A DNA stretch of 64,000 nucleotides. Origin: Pomacea canaliculata. Taxonomy: Eukaryota > Mollusca > Gastropoda > Architaenioglossa > Ampullariidae. Under the pieces are notes generated by a model. The model did no database searches. It was not told the DNA's origin and worked only from the letters and a program-made list of their open reading frames with translations. The stretch is from contig NC_037599.1 in NCBI RefSeq assembly GCF_003073045.1, positions 1,798,001 through 1,862,000 of the forward strand, given 5' to 3'. The translations under genes and the position numbers were made by a program. Positions within the stretch are counted from its first letter, which is position 1, and the number at the start of each line of letters is the position of its first letter. Below are positions 27,601-42,600 of the stretch, in pieces.

Positions 27601-30600
27601 CTAGATGTCAACATTACACCGGGACGAGAAAAACAATCACTGACAGTGTTTACAGTCGCTCACAGTGCGAGCTCTTACAAACCCTTACAAGTGTTGAAAC
27701 TTGCATTGTTGTAAAATGTTAATAAATATTTACTGTAAATATTTTTATCTCAGAAACTAAACCTTCCAATGACAACATAAAACGTTCAGCATGTTTTTAA
27801 ACAAGTCATATATCTATATATATATATGTCCACAGACATATTCCATGGCGCTCACATTTATTGTTACTTCAGCAAGAGGTGGCCCTGTGAACACGATTGT
27901 CTCCGCTAAATTCTTTGTCAGTCAATGGCTCTTTATCCACCCGAGTAAGGCTGAAATGGTGTGGCTGTTGGAAGACAATGGAAGGAATGTTTCCTACTAA
28001 ACCACACACATACAAACGCTCCCAGCATCCGGTTTGCGCACGGCACTACGGAAATTGCTAAGCGCTGATTGGTTGTTGCCATAGGACACCAGGACACCTA
28101 AACGAAATAAATTCCATGGGATATTTCAACGGAACCCGGCTTATGGCTAAGATTCTGCGATAAAATGTTGTAATTATGCCGGCTCGTTAGAACATGATTT
28201 GGCTCTCATGTCAGCTGGTAGCACGGAGCTGCTCACATAGGACACGCACGCACGCACGCATACACACAAGCCTTTAAACAACCACCCCCTTCCCTTCAGA
28301 AGACAGGAAAAGACAAGTTGAGAAATGCCTTCACCTGTCTACCAGTGAGTTCGCCTGTTGACCCTCTAAAGACTTCTGCGAGCTCCGCCAGAAAATTAAA
28401 AAAATTCCTAACTTGTCCGCACAGGTCGGACAAAACCCTCCCCGCGAAACTGTAGACCTACAGACTAATTGCAAAATCCAAGACAAACACTTGTCTGGCA
28501 TACCTAAGTAGGCCTGCGGAAAGCGGGGTGGAAGTGGGGGACAGTAGGACAGGGCCTAAGGTACACTATTAGCCTATGAACATAATTGCCAATGTATTGC
28601 AATGAGACCCGCAGGCAGGCAATGAGTCAGCAGCACTCACACCATCACCCATGGACCTCCACTGGCTGGATCCGACTTCCTGTCAGCTGACATCCATGCC
28701 AGACTGGCCTCAGATTAGCTGGACTCCAATGTATCACACAAAATCACACCAATTCTTTTCCTTCCATCATGTTCGTTTTCGTCTTCTTGTGGGAAAGTAG
28801 TAAAGCCGGCGTCTCGAGAATATATGTATTCCGAAGAGTTAAAATTCATTTTAGTCGAGTTATTTTAAATGCAAAAAAAGCTGATTAAATTTTTATTATT
28901 AAATTAGGCTTTTCCGGCTTGTTGTTGACATTCACCTAGCAACCCTAATCCTTCCCTTACTTTGGTGTATCACAGACTACAACTGTCTTGTGTATCAGAG
29001 GGAGGAAAACTTAAGTGCACTACAGAGAAAAAAATCTTACAGATACACGGTTTATAATTTTATGGCCTTTACCCGAGAGTATCTTTGCCTGCTCATTCTG
29101 TGTGTCGGGAATTATTTAAAATGATTCGAAAACCTCCCACTGGCCACTGCTACCCCATCTACCCACCCACATACAAGTGAGGTCTGAGAGTATGGCAAAG
29201 CATCTCCGACGAGGGCTGGAGAAACCGAGGGGCTTATAAAAAGACAAAGTTGGGGAGAGGGACATGTAGGGTAGGGAGAGCACGAGGGAGGGTAGAGGTC
29301 TGTGTCGTTGGCTGTCTTGTAGATATGTGGGCGAGAGGCTGGTGCCAGACTATCCCAGGACAATACTTTAATACCGAAACAAATGCAGACAGCCACTCAT
29401 GAGACGTTATCTCCCTTATCCTATTTTCTTTTTGATGTATATTTGTTTATCAAAGAGGGAAAGCCCTCTTCAGATGACAGAAGGGCAGGAAGAGCATCAG
29501 ACAAAGCTACATCAGGACGTTTGGACTCGAATCACTTTTTTTCTCTTTTCTTTTTTTTCTCTCGAAAACTTTGCTGTCACTTCAGAACTTTTGGAACTTC
29601 TTCTCTGGCCTTAGAGCTAGAGGGTTACAGATCCTGTGAGCATATTTGAAAGTCAATTAAAAAAAGTAATGCAAATTATTGCAAGTAGCGAATGCTTCAA
29701 GAATTAGACTTTCAATTTCCTGTTTGGCCTTTTAAATGGAAATAAAGAGCAATGTAAACAAGTGACAAATGGAGCATCTCCAATAACAGATGGTGGATGT
29801 GTGCTTCAGACGATCTGTTCTGTTCTTGTGACAGGCATTCGTATTCTTTTTTAATGAAGATACGAAACTTCAAAACTAAGGTGTTATTTGTATGCCTAGA
29901 CTACTGTTGTTGTCAGTACCTTTTAGCAACTATTTCAAGAATATATAATCTCTTCGAAAAGCCCCTTAAAAAACAGTCCCCTGCCTAATTTTAATTTTTG
30001 TTACGGCAATACAGACAATAAGTCATTTTTTTTTTTTTTGAAAATCAGAACAATTTATAACTCAACATGAAAATTATAGTATTTTTTTTATATTTAGTTC
30101 TTTCATCTTTCATTTTTAGTTGCAAAAATGCAGTTATCTTTAAAAAAATAACTGTATAAATAAAACATGTGTGAGATTATTCCAGTTCCCACTTTTCATC
30201 CGATGATATTTAATTCCATGTTCTATTTTTGTGGCACTAGAAGCTCTAGATATAAATGCATCTCTCCAGTTTCTCTCTCTCTCACACACGCACGCACGCA
30301 CAACTTTTCTTTCTCTGTCTTGATATCAACAGTATGGAATTTTCTTGCACCACTCTATCTTTCGTTTTTCTCTCTCTCTTTCTCTCATGTCTTCCCACCT
30401 GCATCTGTGTGTTGACTTCCGTTTTCAGCGTCTGCCCGCCTACGTTCCAGATGCGGATGTGGCCGTCGCTCGCGCCTCCGCCGCTGGCCAGGATGCCGCG
30501 TCGCCATGGACACCACCCCAGCGCCTGCGACCGTTGACAGACACGACATGATGGGACAAAAGGGGCCGGCACCATGATAGCATCTTTCTGGGGATAATGG

Positions 30601-33600
30601 CCAGACTCCGCTGCCAGTGTCCGGCACCACACCCAACCCTTGTCACCAGCGCCGTGCGGCCACACAAACAAACAGGATGAAAGGCGGCCGCAGGTTTACG
30701 GTTGTGATTAGCAAAACTTGCTACCCTTTGAAACAGCAGCGAAACGGGTATTATTTCCGATCATTGTGTCATCATCAGAGACTTTTGAGGGGAAGGGAGT
30801 AAGGGAAGAAGGGGTCGGTGGATGGAGGAGGGAGTGATGCTGCTGTGTCCGTTAAGCCAGTTCCTACATTGTCCATTGTGGGGGAGAGAAGACAGGGGGT
30901 GCATCGTGTGCCTTGACGAGTGTCTACGTGTGTATCACGCAAATGCGTGTCAAAGGGGAGAAAGAAGAGTGAGGGGGAGGTAGGGACAGGGGAGAGGTAG
31001 GGACAGGGGAGGGGAGCAAGAGGCTGGTGAAGACAGTGACAGGAAAGTACCATTTGTCCCTAACAGTCTTTTGTTGAGAGTTAATCTGTGAGTGTTCGAC
31101 AATGGGTAAGCATTGCTGAATAAGTCACCCAGTTTGAGCAGACGCCTTTAAACATGCAGGTGGAAGAGAGTTGAGATGTTGCTAATTCTCTCAAGGAGGT
31201 GTCTGTGGAGAGTTGATGATTGACTGGGAAATCACCATGGATATGGAGGCGATCAACTTTTAAAAGCTGTCCGCAAGACTTAGCCAAGTTCTGTCAACAT
31301 CCAAGCTTAAAAAATTAGAATTGTTTTTAGTTTAGCGCCAAAGCGGATTATTATACAGTATTTTATTTCTCGCTATTTTCTAATGCATTATCCTAGAACA
31401 CAATGACCAGACTCAAAAGGCAGCTTCAATCCCACTTTTTAACAAGTTTTTTAAGTGTACAAAATGGCGTCAATGAGGGTCATGGGATGGGAAGGGTTAG
31501 GATGGCCGTTAGCATCAAAGATATTTTTTTATGCAAAACTCGAGCTTGTCCATCACACTTCCCCGATGGGAGCTTGTTTATGAGACTTGTGCCTCCGCAA
31601 ACACTGGAGTTGCTGCACACCGCTCATTCCTCCCGTCAGAGGGCGAAACAGGAGGGAAGAGGGGAGGCCAATGGAAGTGGTACAAACATCTCCACAGACG
31701 ATGACTTTATTATATCCATAAACGAATGCCACCCACGATCAGGATGGGTTAGTGGCTTGCCTGTCCCGCATCTACTCCCTTCGTTTCTGACAAGTGTTCA
31801 TAAACCCCAAAGACACAGCTACTGTTGCATACAAAAAATATAAAATTTGATTTTATAGTACGATACTATTTATCCCAAAGGCTCCTTTCGGTTGTCAAGA
31901 TACTGGCTAAAAATGACCGTGACAGAAACACTTGCACCCCACTAACTCTCTAAACAGACTTGCAGGCCATATTTGAAACAATCTGGACAAGTGTTCCCCA
32001 AACTACAGGACAATGGTAGTGTCTCCTGCTCTCACCTTGGCGCCTGTGACATGCGCCTTGATCCTCTCGACCACCCCGCTGGCTCGCGGGTCCCACACGT
32101 TGACCACCCCGTCGTTGCCGCCGCTGGCGAACATGCTCTCATCCGGAGACAACTGGATGCTGCAGGCATGCCCACGGTGCACGGGGGGACATTCTGCCGG
32201 CCTGGGGGTGCTTTCCCGCAGGTCAAAGCCAAACACCCGACCGGAACTCGTGCCACTGTCAAAAGAAGCGAACAATCCAGGAGGACTCGTTAAATTAATC
32301 GACAACAGTGATCATCATAATGGAATGGCAGATGCGAAGGAAAAAAAAGAAAGCTCAAATCTCACGAGATCAAAGTAAAACTACAATTCTTTTAACAAAC
32401 CGAAAAAAATATAGATTAAACGTACATACAAAAGGTGTTTATTGTTTTAGATGAAAGGAATAAGGACACATAAAGCGTTTTGTTCCAGGACCGAGAGTAA
32501 TGAGGACATCCTGGGATTACACAGTGTGTAGACCCAACGATGGCTTTGTTTTTAGGATTAGACAAACATAAATACACAGACATGATGTATTCCAGGGTTA
32601 TAAAACAGGGAGAAAAAGACTTCTCTCCTTCACTTCGTCCTTATTTCTTTGTGAGTCGTGTGACTAGACAGGTGGGGTTCGACCTGGCGTGTAGATGGGT
32701 CGAGACAACGACCTACATGAGAAACAAAATAAACTCCTTCTCTTCCCTCTCTCCCTTCTCTATTCTTCCTCTCTCTTTTCGCTCTTCTCTGGCGTGTTCA
32801 TTCCCACTATGGCGTCCCTTCCTGTTCTTTCAACACCACCAATTATTCTGCCCTCCCTTTCTTTTCTTTTCGCCCTCCACCCGCCTTGCTCTCCCCCTAC
32901 ACTGGCAGCAGGCGTGAGAGGGACAACACGTGACGAGGAAATATTCCGTGCGTCTATCTCTGAGTGGCACAAAAAGTCATCCTCCATTCCTGGGAGCTGA
33001 ATTCCCTTCCTAGAGCCCTTCAGCGGACTGTCTCAACGGTCTCCCTTTGAAAAAATATTAGCAGCCAATGTGGGAAAGTAACCTTTGTCTCCATTCACCT
33101 TCCCCAACTCCAACCAGGATATGGATTTGCTCTGCAAAATCAACCCCTTAATTATTACATTGATAACATTTTCGTTTTTATTTTCACCTTGCAGAGCTTT
33201 ACCTTTGCAGAATATAATTTATTCGCAGGGATTCGATCTTTCTGCTTCAGATATTAGACTGGCTGGTTTTAGTTATTCCTCTCAGAGGCCCCTAGAGATG
33301 AATGAAGGGAAATAGCGAGAGAGAAGACCTGCTACAGAAATGGACAGTGGTGCCTAGCTGCTGGCATCATCATCATCTTCTCTACATCTGCTTGACATGA
33401 CCCTCGCGACTGCCAATCATGCTCACCACCACCCATCAACACGACTTCCGTGGTCACTACCTCTACCACTGTCGATAATCATCTTTGTTTAGTCAGTCGA
33501 TAAGGTCTTCTCAGTTTTTCTGTTTGTTTCAGCTTGTCGTGAGAGTTCTCACCCAGTGCATCACTTACCAGTACAGGTGTCGGCCATGCCAGGCCAGGCA

Positions 33601-36600
33601 GCCCACCTGTGTGCGCTTGCCCGCAAATAGCTCTTGTCCAATGCGCATGCCCTCAGCGTCGCAAATCTGGAACAAAACATATTTTTCTTGTTTACTAGTC
33701 TATTTATTTGTTTACTGCCGGTTTACTTCAGTTTCTACGACTTTAACTGGTATGAACATCGCGTGCTCAACCCCGCCACCATCCTACCTACCACCACGAC
33801 CACGAAGTTCCAACCCTTGTCATCCCTCAGGTAAACTGCACCATCAGAGGAACTCGCTGCACATTCTGAAGACATTTTAATTAATTGGCTCATGTCTTGC
33901 TTATTTTCCGAGTGCACAAGGTGGTGAACTAAATGTACAACTGAGCTGCCGACAGTTCACCAGCTCTCGTGGTCACCGAGTCATTTTTGGGACTTTGCCA
34001 CTCGTCTTCCTAAATCCTCTCTCACACTCGGTGTTGTGTTTTGTCTGCCTGTTCCTTCAATTCCTTCTAGCCACGATTAGTTTCTCTCAGAAAAGGAAGT
34101 AATTAAAAACAGATGAAATCCAGTCAATCAAATGTCGCTGTCTCTCTCTGTAAATCTTCTTTCCTCGCCTCTTGTCACCCCCGCTCTCCCCCACCACCCC
34201 TCACCCTCGTTCATTTCCACTTCTTATTTCTTCATACCACAAACAGAAAATCTTTTTATTACCTGTTTTGAAAGAGGTGCAAACACTTGTACATAAGTTT
34301 CATTCGAAGATGTATCGATGGCGAGTGGTTAGAAGGATTTGTACGAATCTTTTTTTTTGGTGGGTGGGGGTGGGTGGATGAGAAGAGGATGAAAAGAAAT
34401 CATCTTGTGATAAGACAGAAGTTTTTAAAGCTCTCTACTGCCACTAGTTTTGGAAGCCGTGGTCTTAATTAAATCGAATTTTCGGATGTCAGAGGTTGGT
34501 GGGTTTTTTTTTAAAAAAAAAGAGTCTCAAAGTCGTTCTCGTAAATTCACGGTGACCTTTCCTTCTTGAGGACTTCGGCATTAATAATGATTAGCATCTG
34601 CTGGCGAGGCCTGTGATTTCATCTGCTCATCAAAGGCGCGCGAGACCGCAGGCCGCCATGTTGCCCACTTCCTGACATGCGCACTGGAGTGGCAGACGGC
34701 GCAGCCAGCAACTGGCCCGATGCTCAGTTATGACATCTCGGGCAATATTATTCCCACCATCACCATTCTTGTAGATTCATCCACCTACTCACAATACAAG
34801 CATCACATCTGAGCATGTTGGCAGAATGAAACTGGACGCAAGAGAGAGAGAGACAGAGAGTCGCAGATGAGATAAAGGGTAAACAATAAACAGCCCTACA
34901 TACAAGTCAGGAGATGCAGTCACACCTACACAATCATTCACACTCCTCAACCAACACACCACCGGACAGGATGGACTGGAAATACTGAGACAGCATTGAG
35001 AACAGCTAATAAGTGCAACCGAGGCTGTAGCCTTGACACCAACATCACAATGATGTCAACGAACTGAAAAACAAACCTCACCAAAACAGAGAATATACAG
35101 GACGATGCAATAGTGGCATACTATACTAGACCCGAAGGTGGTGTAAACAAGGCCAAAAGCAAAAACAAACAAAAAACAAACAAACATACGAGAAGGAGAG
35201 AAGGAGAGAGGTGAAGAGACTGCTTGGTTAGTTCACACATGGCAGCAGCAAGCCAATTGGCCGCATCTTGAGAGAGACAGAGAGAGGGCCGCAGAAGAGA
35301 AGGAGCAAATAAATTGACAGCAAAGTGAGGACATGACGGATTAAGTGGAACCGGGGAGGACAATCCAGGGAACTGGGAGGGATACAAAAAAAACTGACTT
35401 TCAGTTGTTTGTAATATATTCAGGCCTCGTGGTTACTGAATGTGTGAGCGCGTGTGTGCACGGGTACGTGTGTGTGTGTGTACGGGTACGTGTGTGTGTG
35501 TGTGGGGGGGGGGTACGTGTGTGTGTGTGGGGGGGGGTACGTGTGTGTGTGTATGTCAACTTGTATTCCTAGCTTCGCTAAACCTTGCAACCTTCACTTT
35601 TACATGGTCCACCCATAATTCTGCCTCACAAGGTAGGAGGGTCGGCTGTTGTTAGAAAGGGGACGAAAAGACTGGAGATTTCCCCAAACAGCAAAGTTTC
35701 TGGAAGAAACACTATGGACCCTGTGTGATTTCATTTCCAAACACACGCTTACAAAAATTATGTGCGCTTCCAAGGAAGAGCAAACATACATTTGTCAATA
35801 ATAATAACAAATGAAAGTATAATGATATTACTGTTTATTTATAGTGTCTTCCCACATCGATAAAGCCGGGATTCAACGCGCTTCAACACACAAGCACACC
35901 TCTACACGTTTATTGGGATAGCATCAAATGCACCTTCACACAAACACGCACGCACGCGCACCACTGACGGTTAGCCGTGTGAACAGGTGTCGTATCCCAA
36001 AAAAAGCTAGGTGGTCGGAGCTGAGATTCGAACTCACAACACCCAATCCTCAGTGTGGTTGTCGTGACAGGAGCTTTAGCCACTTCATCTCCAACTGCTT
36101 CAAATGCGCTTCACACCCAGGTGGAGGTGGAGAATGTTTGTCTGAAGGTCCACGTGGCATACAGTGGGCAGGATTGCAAGGATGAGGTCTTCTCTTTTAT
36201 TCGACATGATGACACATGGTTACCTCCCTCAAAATGTCCCTGGAATGAACACAGCAAGCGAGTGATGGCAAGTTATGTTCCCCTGAAACTTGTTCCGGTC
36301 TTCCGAGGATACAAAGACGACTTATCTTTGAATGCATGGAAAATAAAGCCACTTCGTTTCGGGAGTTTAACGGAAGATTTTCTTCCTCAATCAGTCAAAC
36401 CCTGGATAAGAGGCTGGCTTATCCCCCCTTGTCTTTTTGCTGTTGAACATTTGGAATGAGGTGAGGCCAAAATTCGGCGCTTTGAAATATTTTTACACTT
36501 TTGGAAACTCGGACTTTTTCAATCCCACTTGCAAACGGACGATGCAGCACTCGTTGACTGTGCGAGGCTGCCCCGTGTAATCACTCTTCACAGTACAGCA

Positions 36601-39600
36601 GCGAAAATTACCGATTTTAAAAGAGGATGAACGGTCGCAATACGGAAATCGCCTTCTCCCCTTACACACTCCTCCTCCCTCCTCTCTCTCTACCCCCGTC
36701 TCTCCTCTCTGTGCCACCCACCCTATTCTCTCTATTACTGCTATTATCTCTTACTTTCGTAAGCTGTTCCACCAACTATCCCCCTCCCCTTCCATTCACT
36801 AATTCATTTCTACTTTTGAGATTTTCCAGACACGGAAGGACATGTTTAGCCTTCAAATAAGCAGAGGACAACAAAAGGAACCATGATCCTGTCTCTCTGC
36901 TCATTCACCCACCCAGAAGACCACTCCACCACAGCCGACACAAATCGGTGGAGTCGTTAGGTGGAAGGGCAGCAACAGCTGCAACAGATGAAACGTTAAC
37001 AAGCAGAACTCCGCTGCACCACCATCCGCCTGCTCACCCACGACAGCCACATCTCGTGAGCTGACGGCCGTAAATCTGTTTAATGACTGGAAAGTTGTTC
37101 TGCGGAAGGGAAGACACTGCACTGGAGTTACCGCCATGTGGGGAGACAACTAAAGCGTCAGCCACGCTACTCGTGTCAAGGCAGTTAACTCTGATGGGCC
37201 TGCCTTGCTGAACATGACTGGCGGCCATGCAGCCTGCTCCACTTCGTGCATTTTGAATCACAACAAAACTCATATGAATGTGATGGACTTCAGACAATGT
37301 CAACACTTGTTCCGCATCATATTATCTTGTCTCGTGTTTTCATCTTCATGTTTCATTTCGCAAATCATCTTCCATTCGTTACTGCATTGCATTTTAACCT
37401 GTGTTTATTCATCTAAGGATTTACGGTTGTTGCCGCTTACCTGAAGATAAATTTGCTGTAGGGTTGAGGGAATGGGTGAGACTATCAGTACTATTTAATG
37501 TACTTGCGGCAATATCACGGCAAAGTAGCCGGCCTCGTGGAACAGAAAGAAGATCCCGACACGAGATCTGAACCCGGGACACCCGATCATCCGTGTTAAG
37601 TGTGCGAGTAGCTACTAACGAAGGGAGGGCATTGGCGACCAGAACGAAATACATTATTTCTGTAATGGACATTTAGAAGGTTGCACAATTTTACAGACAG
37701 TTGACTGATCGGATAATGATCTCATCTTTATCAAGACTTTTTTTTATAATTTTGGTAGCATAAAGGACGTCTTCTCCACATTAAAACCATTAATTACAAA
37801 CTTCTGAACATTTTCTTCTCGTAAAACTTTTGAAGTTTCTTTGGAAGACACTTGAGATGATATAAAGAAAAGCATAAATTATCCAAAATTCTGTTAAATA
37901 ATTGCTTTCAATTAACGATTTTAATATCGACTCATTGTCGCAATTTTTGCAGCGCGAAATTCTGTGATGCTTGATAATTTTCTTTTTCGTTCCTTAAAGA
38001 AACTAGAAAAAAGACTTCTTCTTTAAAAGCTACACTTTTTATTTCAGAAAAGAAGTGTCATCAAGATGCTGAACGCGTCTTGTAAAAGAGTTCAAGAACG
38101 ATGGACAGAAAAAACCCGAGGGGGATGGTTGGTTCAGTGCATGCGGAGGCGAGAGCAGGCAAGAGTGCGCATGCCTGATGATGGCTGATGCACAGAAGAA
38201 TGTGTGAGGGAGTCAAGGTGAAGGGTGTTGCAAAAGCACACAACAGTGGAAGTCTGGGAACACATTTCATGAAGGAAGGGGGAGGAACTTCCGGTGACCC
38301 GATTAGATAAATGTCATGGAGAAAATGGGTTTCTTCTTGAAATGTAAATTATTGTCAGCATTGCCAGGTTTAAACTGAAGCAAGAAACGAAAGATGAGTC
38401 TAGGGTGGATGTGTGTGTGGAGGGGTGTGAACCTAAGCATAAGGCATGAATTTTCATTGCCATGGTGATTATGTAGAAGTATCATTGAAAGTTCTGGAAA
38501 ATAGGATTATTTTAATATACCAAGATCTGTGAGCACATTGGTATGTATCACGAATATTTCATGAAACAAGAAAAATCTCTGATTAGTGGGTTGAGAGAGA
38601 GAAAACAATTTCATGTGTACTTGAGAAATTTTACTTTTGAAGTAAAAGCGAAGAAAACTGCGGTTGAAGCGTTTAAATAAAGTGTGAACAGTTAGGTATC
38701 TCTTAATAAGTAAAAAGCTATAAATTTACATCCACTTCTATGACCAACTCAGCCTAGTTTTTGAGCATGCTTGGCCAGACATTGGTATATTATGGTTTGT
38801 TTACAGAGTAACACATTGTTTGTTAATGTGAATACAGTTGTTAAATGCTGAATAGTCACGGTCAGTTATACTTGAATGTGTACTGTGGTGCATTTTCCTT
38901 CTATCCCGGCCTTTACATCCCACGTAGCGGTGGGGACCTGGGGGCTTACAGCAATGTAAAAAGTGGAAACAAAAACTGTTTCCCCCATCTCCGTGCGTGC
39001 GTGTCTAAGAGAGCGGACAGTCTTTGAAAGGTCGGGAAAGAAGGCGGAGTACGAGCTTGAGAGCTCAGCTTACAACACTTACCAGAATCAATCCTTGGCT
39101 GTATCCTAGGGCTAACTGCGTGCCAGAGTTATTCCACTTCACAGACGACACGTGACCTCTGCGGCGGTGGGCGGATCCTTCGCCGACACCTTCTCCCCCG
39201 CCTCCGCCTCCGCCCCTCGCCCACAGAGCCGGCGTGAGGTCCTGGCCCTTCCCCAGAGCATGAAAGACATAGGCACCTTTGCCCACACCCACGGCGATGG
39301 AGTCGTTGTTGCCCCAGTCCATGAGGCTGCAGTCTGCAGACAGTCCCATGGTAAGACTTGGTTAGTATCCACCCTGTCCTACGGCGGGTATGTGGGTGTA
39401 TGGGTGGGTGGCGCAGGTTTTAAGATATCTGCTTTGCGAGAGCTCAATTTTGGCCAAGAATTATGTTGATTCCGGGGTGCATTTGTCTTGCCATTGTGTG
39501 CAAACAAATCGGACTTCAGTCGAGAGCAAGCTAATTTTGCAACGGCACGAAGATGATCAACAAGATTTCTCTCCCTCATTGCAATCTCATACACACGTGA

Positions 39601-42600
39601 ATGTATACACACGCACACACACACACTCACACACTCACCCACACACCTATTCACCACACACCCACCAACACACCTATTCACTACACACACCGTGATGCCT
39701 TTATTTACGGCGACTCCGATGTTGACCATGTCAGGAAATAAGTCGAAAGTCCTATCAGTAAACAATAAATAAAAGAATAAAGAAAAGGGAGACAATGGAA
39801 ATGACTTACAGAAGTCATTGCGCAGAGACAGCTCCAGAATTTTCTCAGGTTGCGTGCGGATGCAGCGAGGTGTAGAGTTTGGGCTGCCAAGACTAGCATC
39901 TCGTTTCGGCGAGCCTATCCACGGGTCCGAACCACCTGCTGTGGGATAAACATAAATTGTCTGTTAGCGTGCGTGTCCCACATCCACACATTTATAAACA
40001 GTTCAGTACAGGGTTCACATCATTGACACACCAGGCTCTAGTTGAGCAACAGACATTGTAGACACCATCGTGAGTCAACGAGTAGTTTCAAACACAAAAT
40101 TGAGTACTGATGCTTCTTTGGGCTTGGGTCCAACGAGGACATTAATTCCTGCAATGCTCGAGAAAGGAAAGCAACACCAATACAAAGTACATGTCAATCC
40201 GGTACTGAAAAAGATCAGCAAAATATTTTGCTATGTTTTTGGGCTAAAAAAGGTGAAATGCTGTGGAAATTGTCACAATACAAGTATTATTGTATGAATA
40301 TAAAACATTCTTATGTACATCGTTTTTATCTCTGTATCCTGGCTGCAACAGGATTTTGTAATTCTCTGTGTGACCTCCAATACTCAAGTTCCTCTCTTTA
40401 ATCTTTAAAGTACATATGGAAATTACACCGTCTGTATTCCAGAATGGCAGGACATGTTTGATCACATGTTTTACTTATTTACTCCAAACAAAACTGTTCC
40501 TATTGCGCGTTTTCCCTCGTTTCTTTTCTTGTTGTCGTGTCTTAATATATCTGTCACCTTGTGATGGCCAACGACGGGATGACCTTCTCACAGCACACAA
40601 AAAGACCTCCTGAATTAAAACATGATTGACAGACGAGCGGGCATCAGAGAGAAGCGGGGAGAGAAGCCGAGTGGAAGAAAGTCAGAAGATCAAAGAGTTC
40701 CCTCTCATCGCCTCGCGTTTAAGCCTGGTTGTGTACCGTCCTGCCCGAGGGCCACATAGAAAAGAAAAAAAAATACTGCCAGAAGGGAAGAGAGAAGCGA
40801 CAGACGCCCTGTAATCTGCTTGTGCCTTTTGCCAGGGCCACATCACAGCTACCCTCCATGTTGTATCATTGTTTGTCCTCGCCAAAGATTATGAGAGTAC
40901 CGATGGCACTTCACGAGATTCTCGTGAGGCTCCTCCACACAACCTCCGGAACGCTTCACTCACTCGACTTACTATTTCTTTCTATCCCCTTTCTCTCTCT
41001 CTCCTCTGTGTCTTTATCCCTTGCACACACTCTCTCTGTGCACTTCGACGACTACATCATAGATGTTTTGTCTACTTTAAACTCTCCAATACCGATTACA
41101 ACGAAGCGCGTGGGTGGCTCTGGCCTCTACAAAAATTAGCATATCCGATCACGTGTCAACATTTTCGCCTGTTGTGCTTTGATCATAATGGGTTTCACTG
41201 TCCTTTGTGCATGTAACTTGAGCAAAAACATCGGACACATCTGCACAAAGTGTGTCCATCAGCGCTTTGCCAGTTCCGTAGGCGGGGTGTGGGGTGGGGT
41301 AGAGTGGGGAGGTTTATAGTGTTCCTCGAGTGAACTGGAGATTGGTTTAAACATTCATTTGTGGTGGAAAGCATCATTAGAGGCCGCAGTTTTTCCTTCT
41401 GAAAAAACATGGTCGGCGTTGATGAGATTTGGTGCATGACTGCAAGCCAGAGAGGAAGAAATGAGAGAGCTGGGGTTGGGTGGGGTGTTCTGGAGGAAAA
41501 GGCGAGTTGGGGATGGACTGAAGAAGATGTGTATTGAGGAATTCACTTTATGCAACACGTATGATTGAAGCCATGCAACAAAGTACAGTGAATCTCTCAC
41601 TCCAACACTTCTACAAACTTTTGTAACTTTCACGGAGAAACAATCTGCTAAACAAAGAGACTTAACGAATTGATGTCAATAGAAGACAAATTCGGGAAAG
41701 AAGAAACTGAAGATTAAGACAGGGTTATTCCTCCACCAACAACTCTTATTGCACACATTCATAATTGATAATTTTAATGGTGCGACTTCGTTGACCGCCT
41801 GAAGAGTTGCTGTGGCCTGGGAGCAAGCTGTTCCCCACGTGCAGGCCGTGCCAATGGCTTCGTTTGATCGCCGACCGACTTCAAGGGTTCAACTCGCTGA
41901 CTATCGACAATCAACTTCTTATTTCCCACTCGTGTGCTGTACATGGCTAAAATTTCCGGTAAAACTACAATCTACCAGCTCACATGTTGATGCCAGCGTG
42001 AGATTCAAGTCCACGGTTCTCACCAAAGGAAGACAAAAGCCATGACAGTGTAATGTCCTCTGATAGGTTTGGTCAACAAGTGTCTTCAGCCCTTCCAACT
42101 GTTGCAGCCTTCATAACACCAATGTATTCACCTACATTCCTGCTGCTTCTGACCAGAGATCTGTTTATATCTCCTGAGTAAACTAGGGTCATTCTCTCAG
42201 ATACTGGGGAGTACTATTGTGTGCCAAGCACAGCATGTGAGATCACTCTCAGGTGGACCTTTAACTTTTCCCCAAGTTCATCCCGACACCAGGTCTCAAT
42301 CCCCTTTCATTTCCTTCTGCTACATTGCGCATCACTGCTCACCAAGCCATTTCCTCTAACTCCTTTTTTCTGAAATAATGGATTTTGTGCATCAGTGAAC
42401 CTTTAAAACAAGCACTTAACAGATTTACTGCTTTTACTTGTTAACTGGCAGTAGTTTACTTTCTTGTCGCAAGTTTAAACCATCGAGGGGAATGAACATC
42501 GTACAGATGACCTGCTAAACACGAATTCGTTTTCAAAATTGTGATTGTCACTCCCACTTTCAGAAATACTGGGCTGCCGTGAGTTCTGGTGTATGTCCTG

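Larger units (their letters stand above)
27027..39082 (-). other. Introns 3-6 of the Fizzy-family gene
   Basis: Introns are 27027-30398, 30525-32035, 32256-33568 and 33667-39082, all GT-AG. Contents are microsatellites (28235-28270, 35440-35560), one full SINE and one SINE head, and AT-rich filler. I found no convincing nested exon on the + strand; the 36055-36459 open frame has no recognisable content. Confidence 0.7.

Noticed and set aside
36028..36098. tRNA gene on the minus strand
   Set aside because: A and B boxes are present but no cloverleaf can be drawn, and the same head plus tail recurs elsewhere as a SINE.
36055..36459. 134-codon open frame on the + strand inside a Fizzy intron
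   Set aside because: It starts inside the tRNA-like head of a SINE and shows no recognisable protein features.
39700..39756. Possible extra Fizzy exon (FDLFPDMVNIGVAVNKGITV) with acceptor and donor
   Set aside because: Its phase does not fit exon 2, and exon 2 joins directly to the exon at 39333 to give the expected NDFYCSLMDW.
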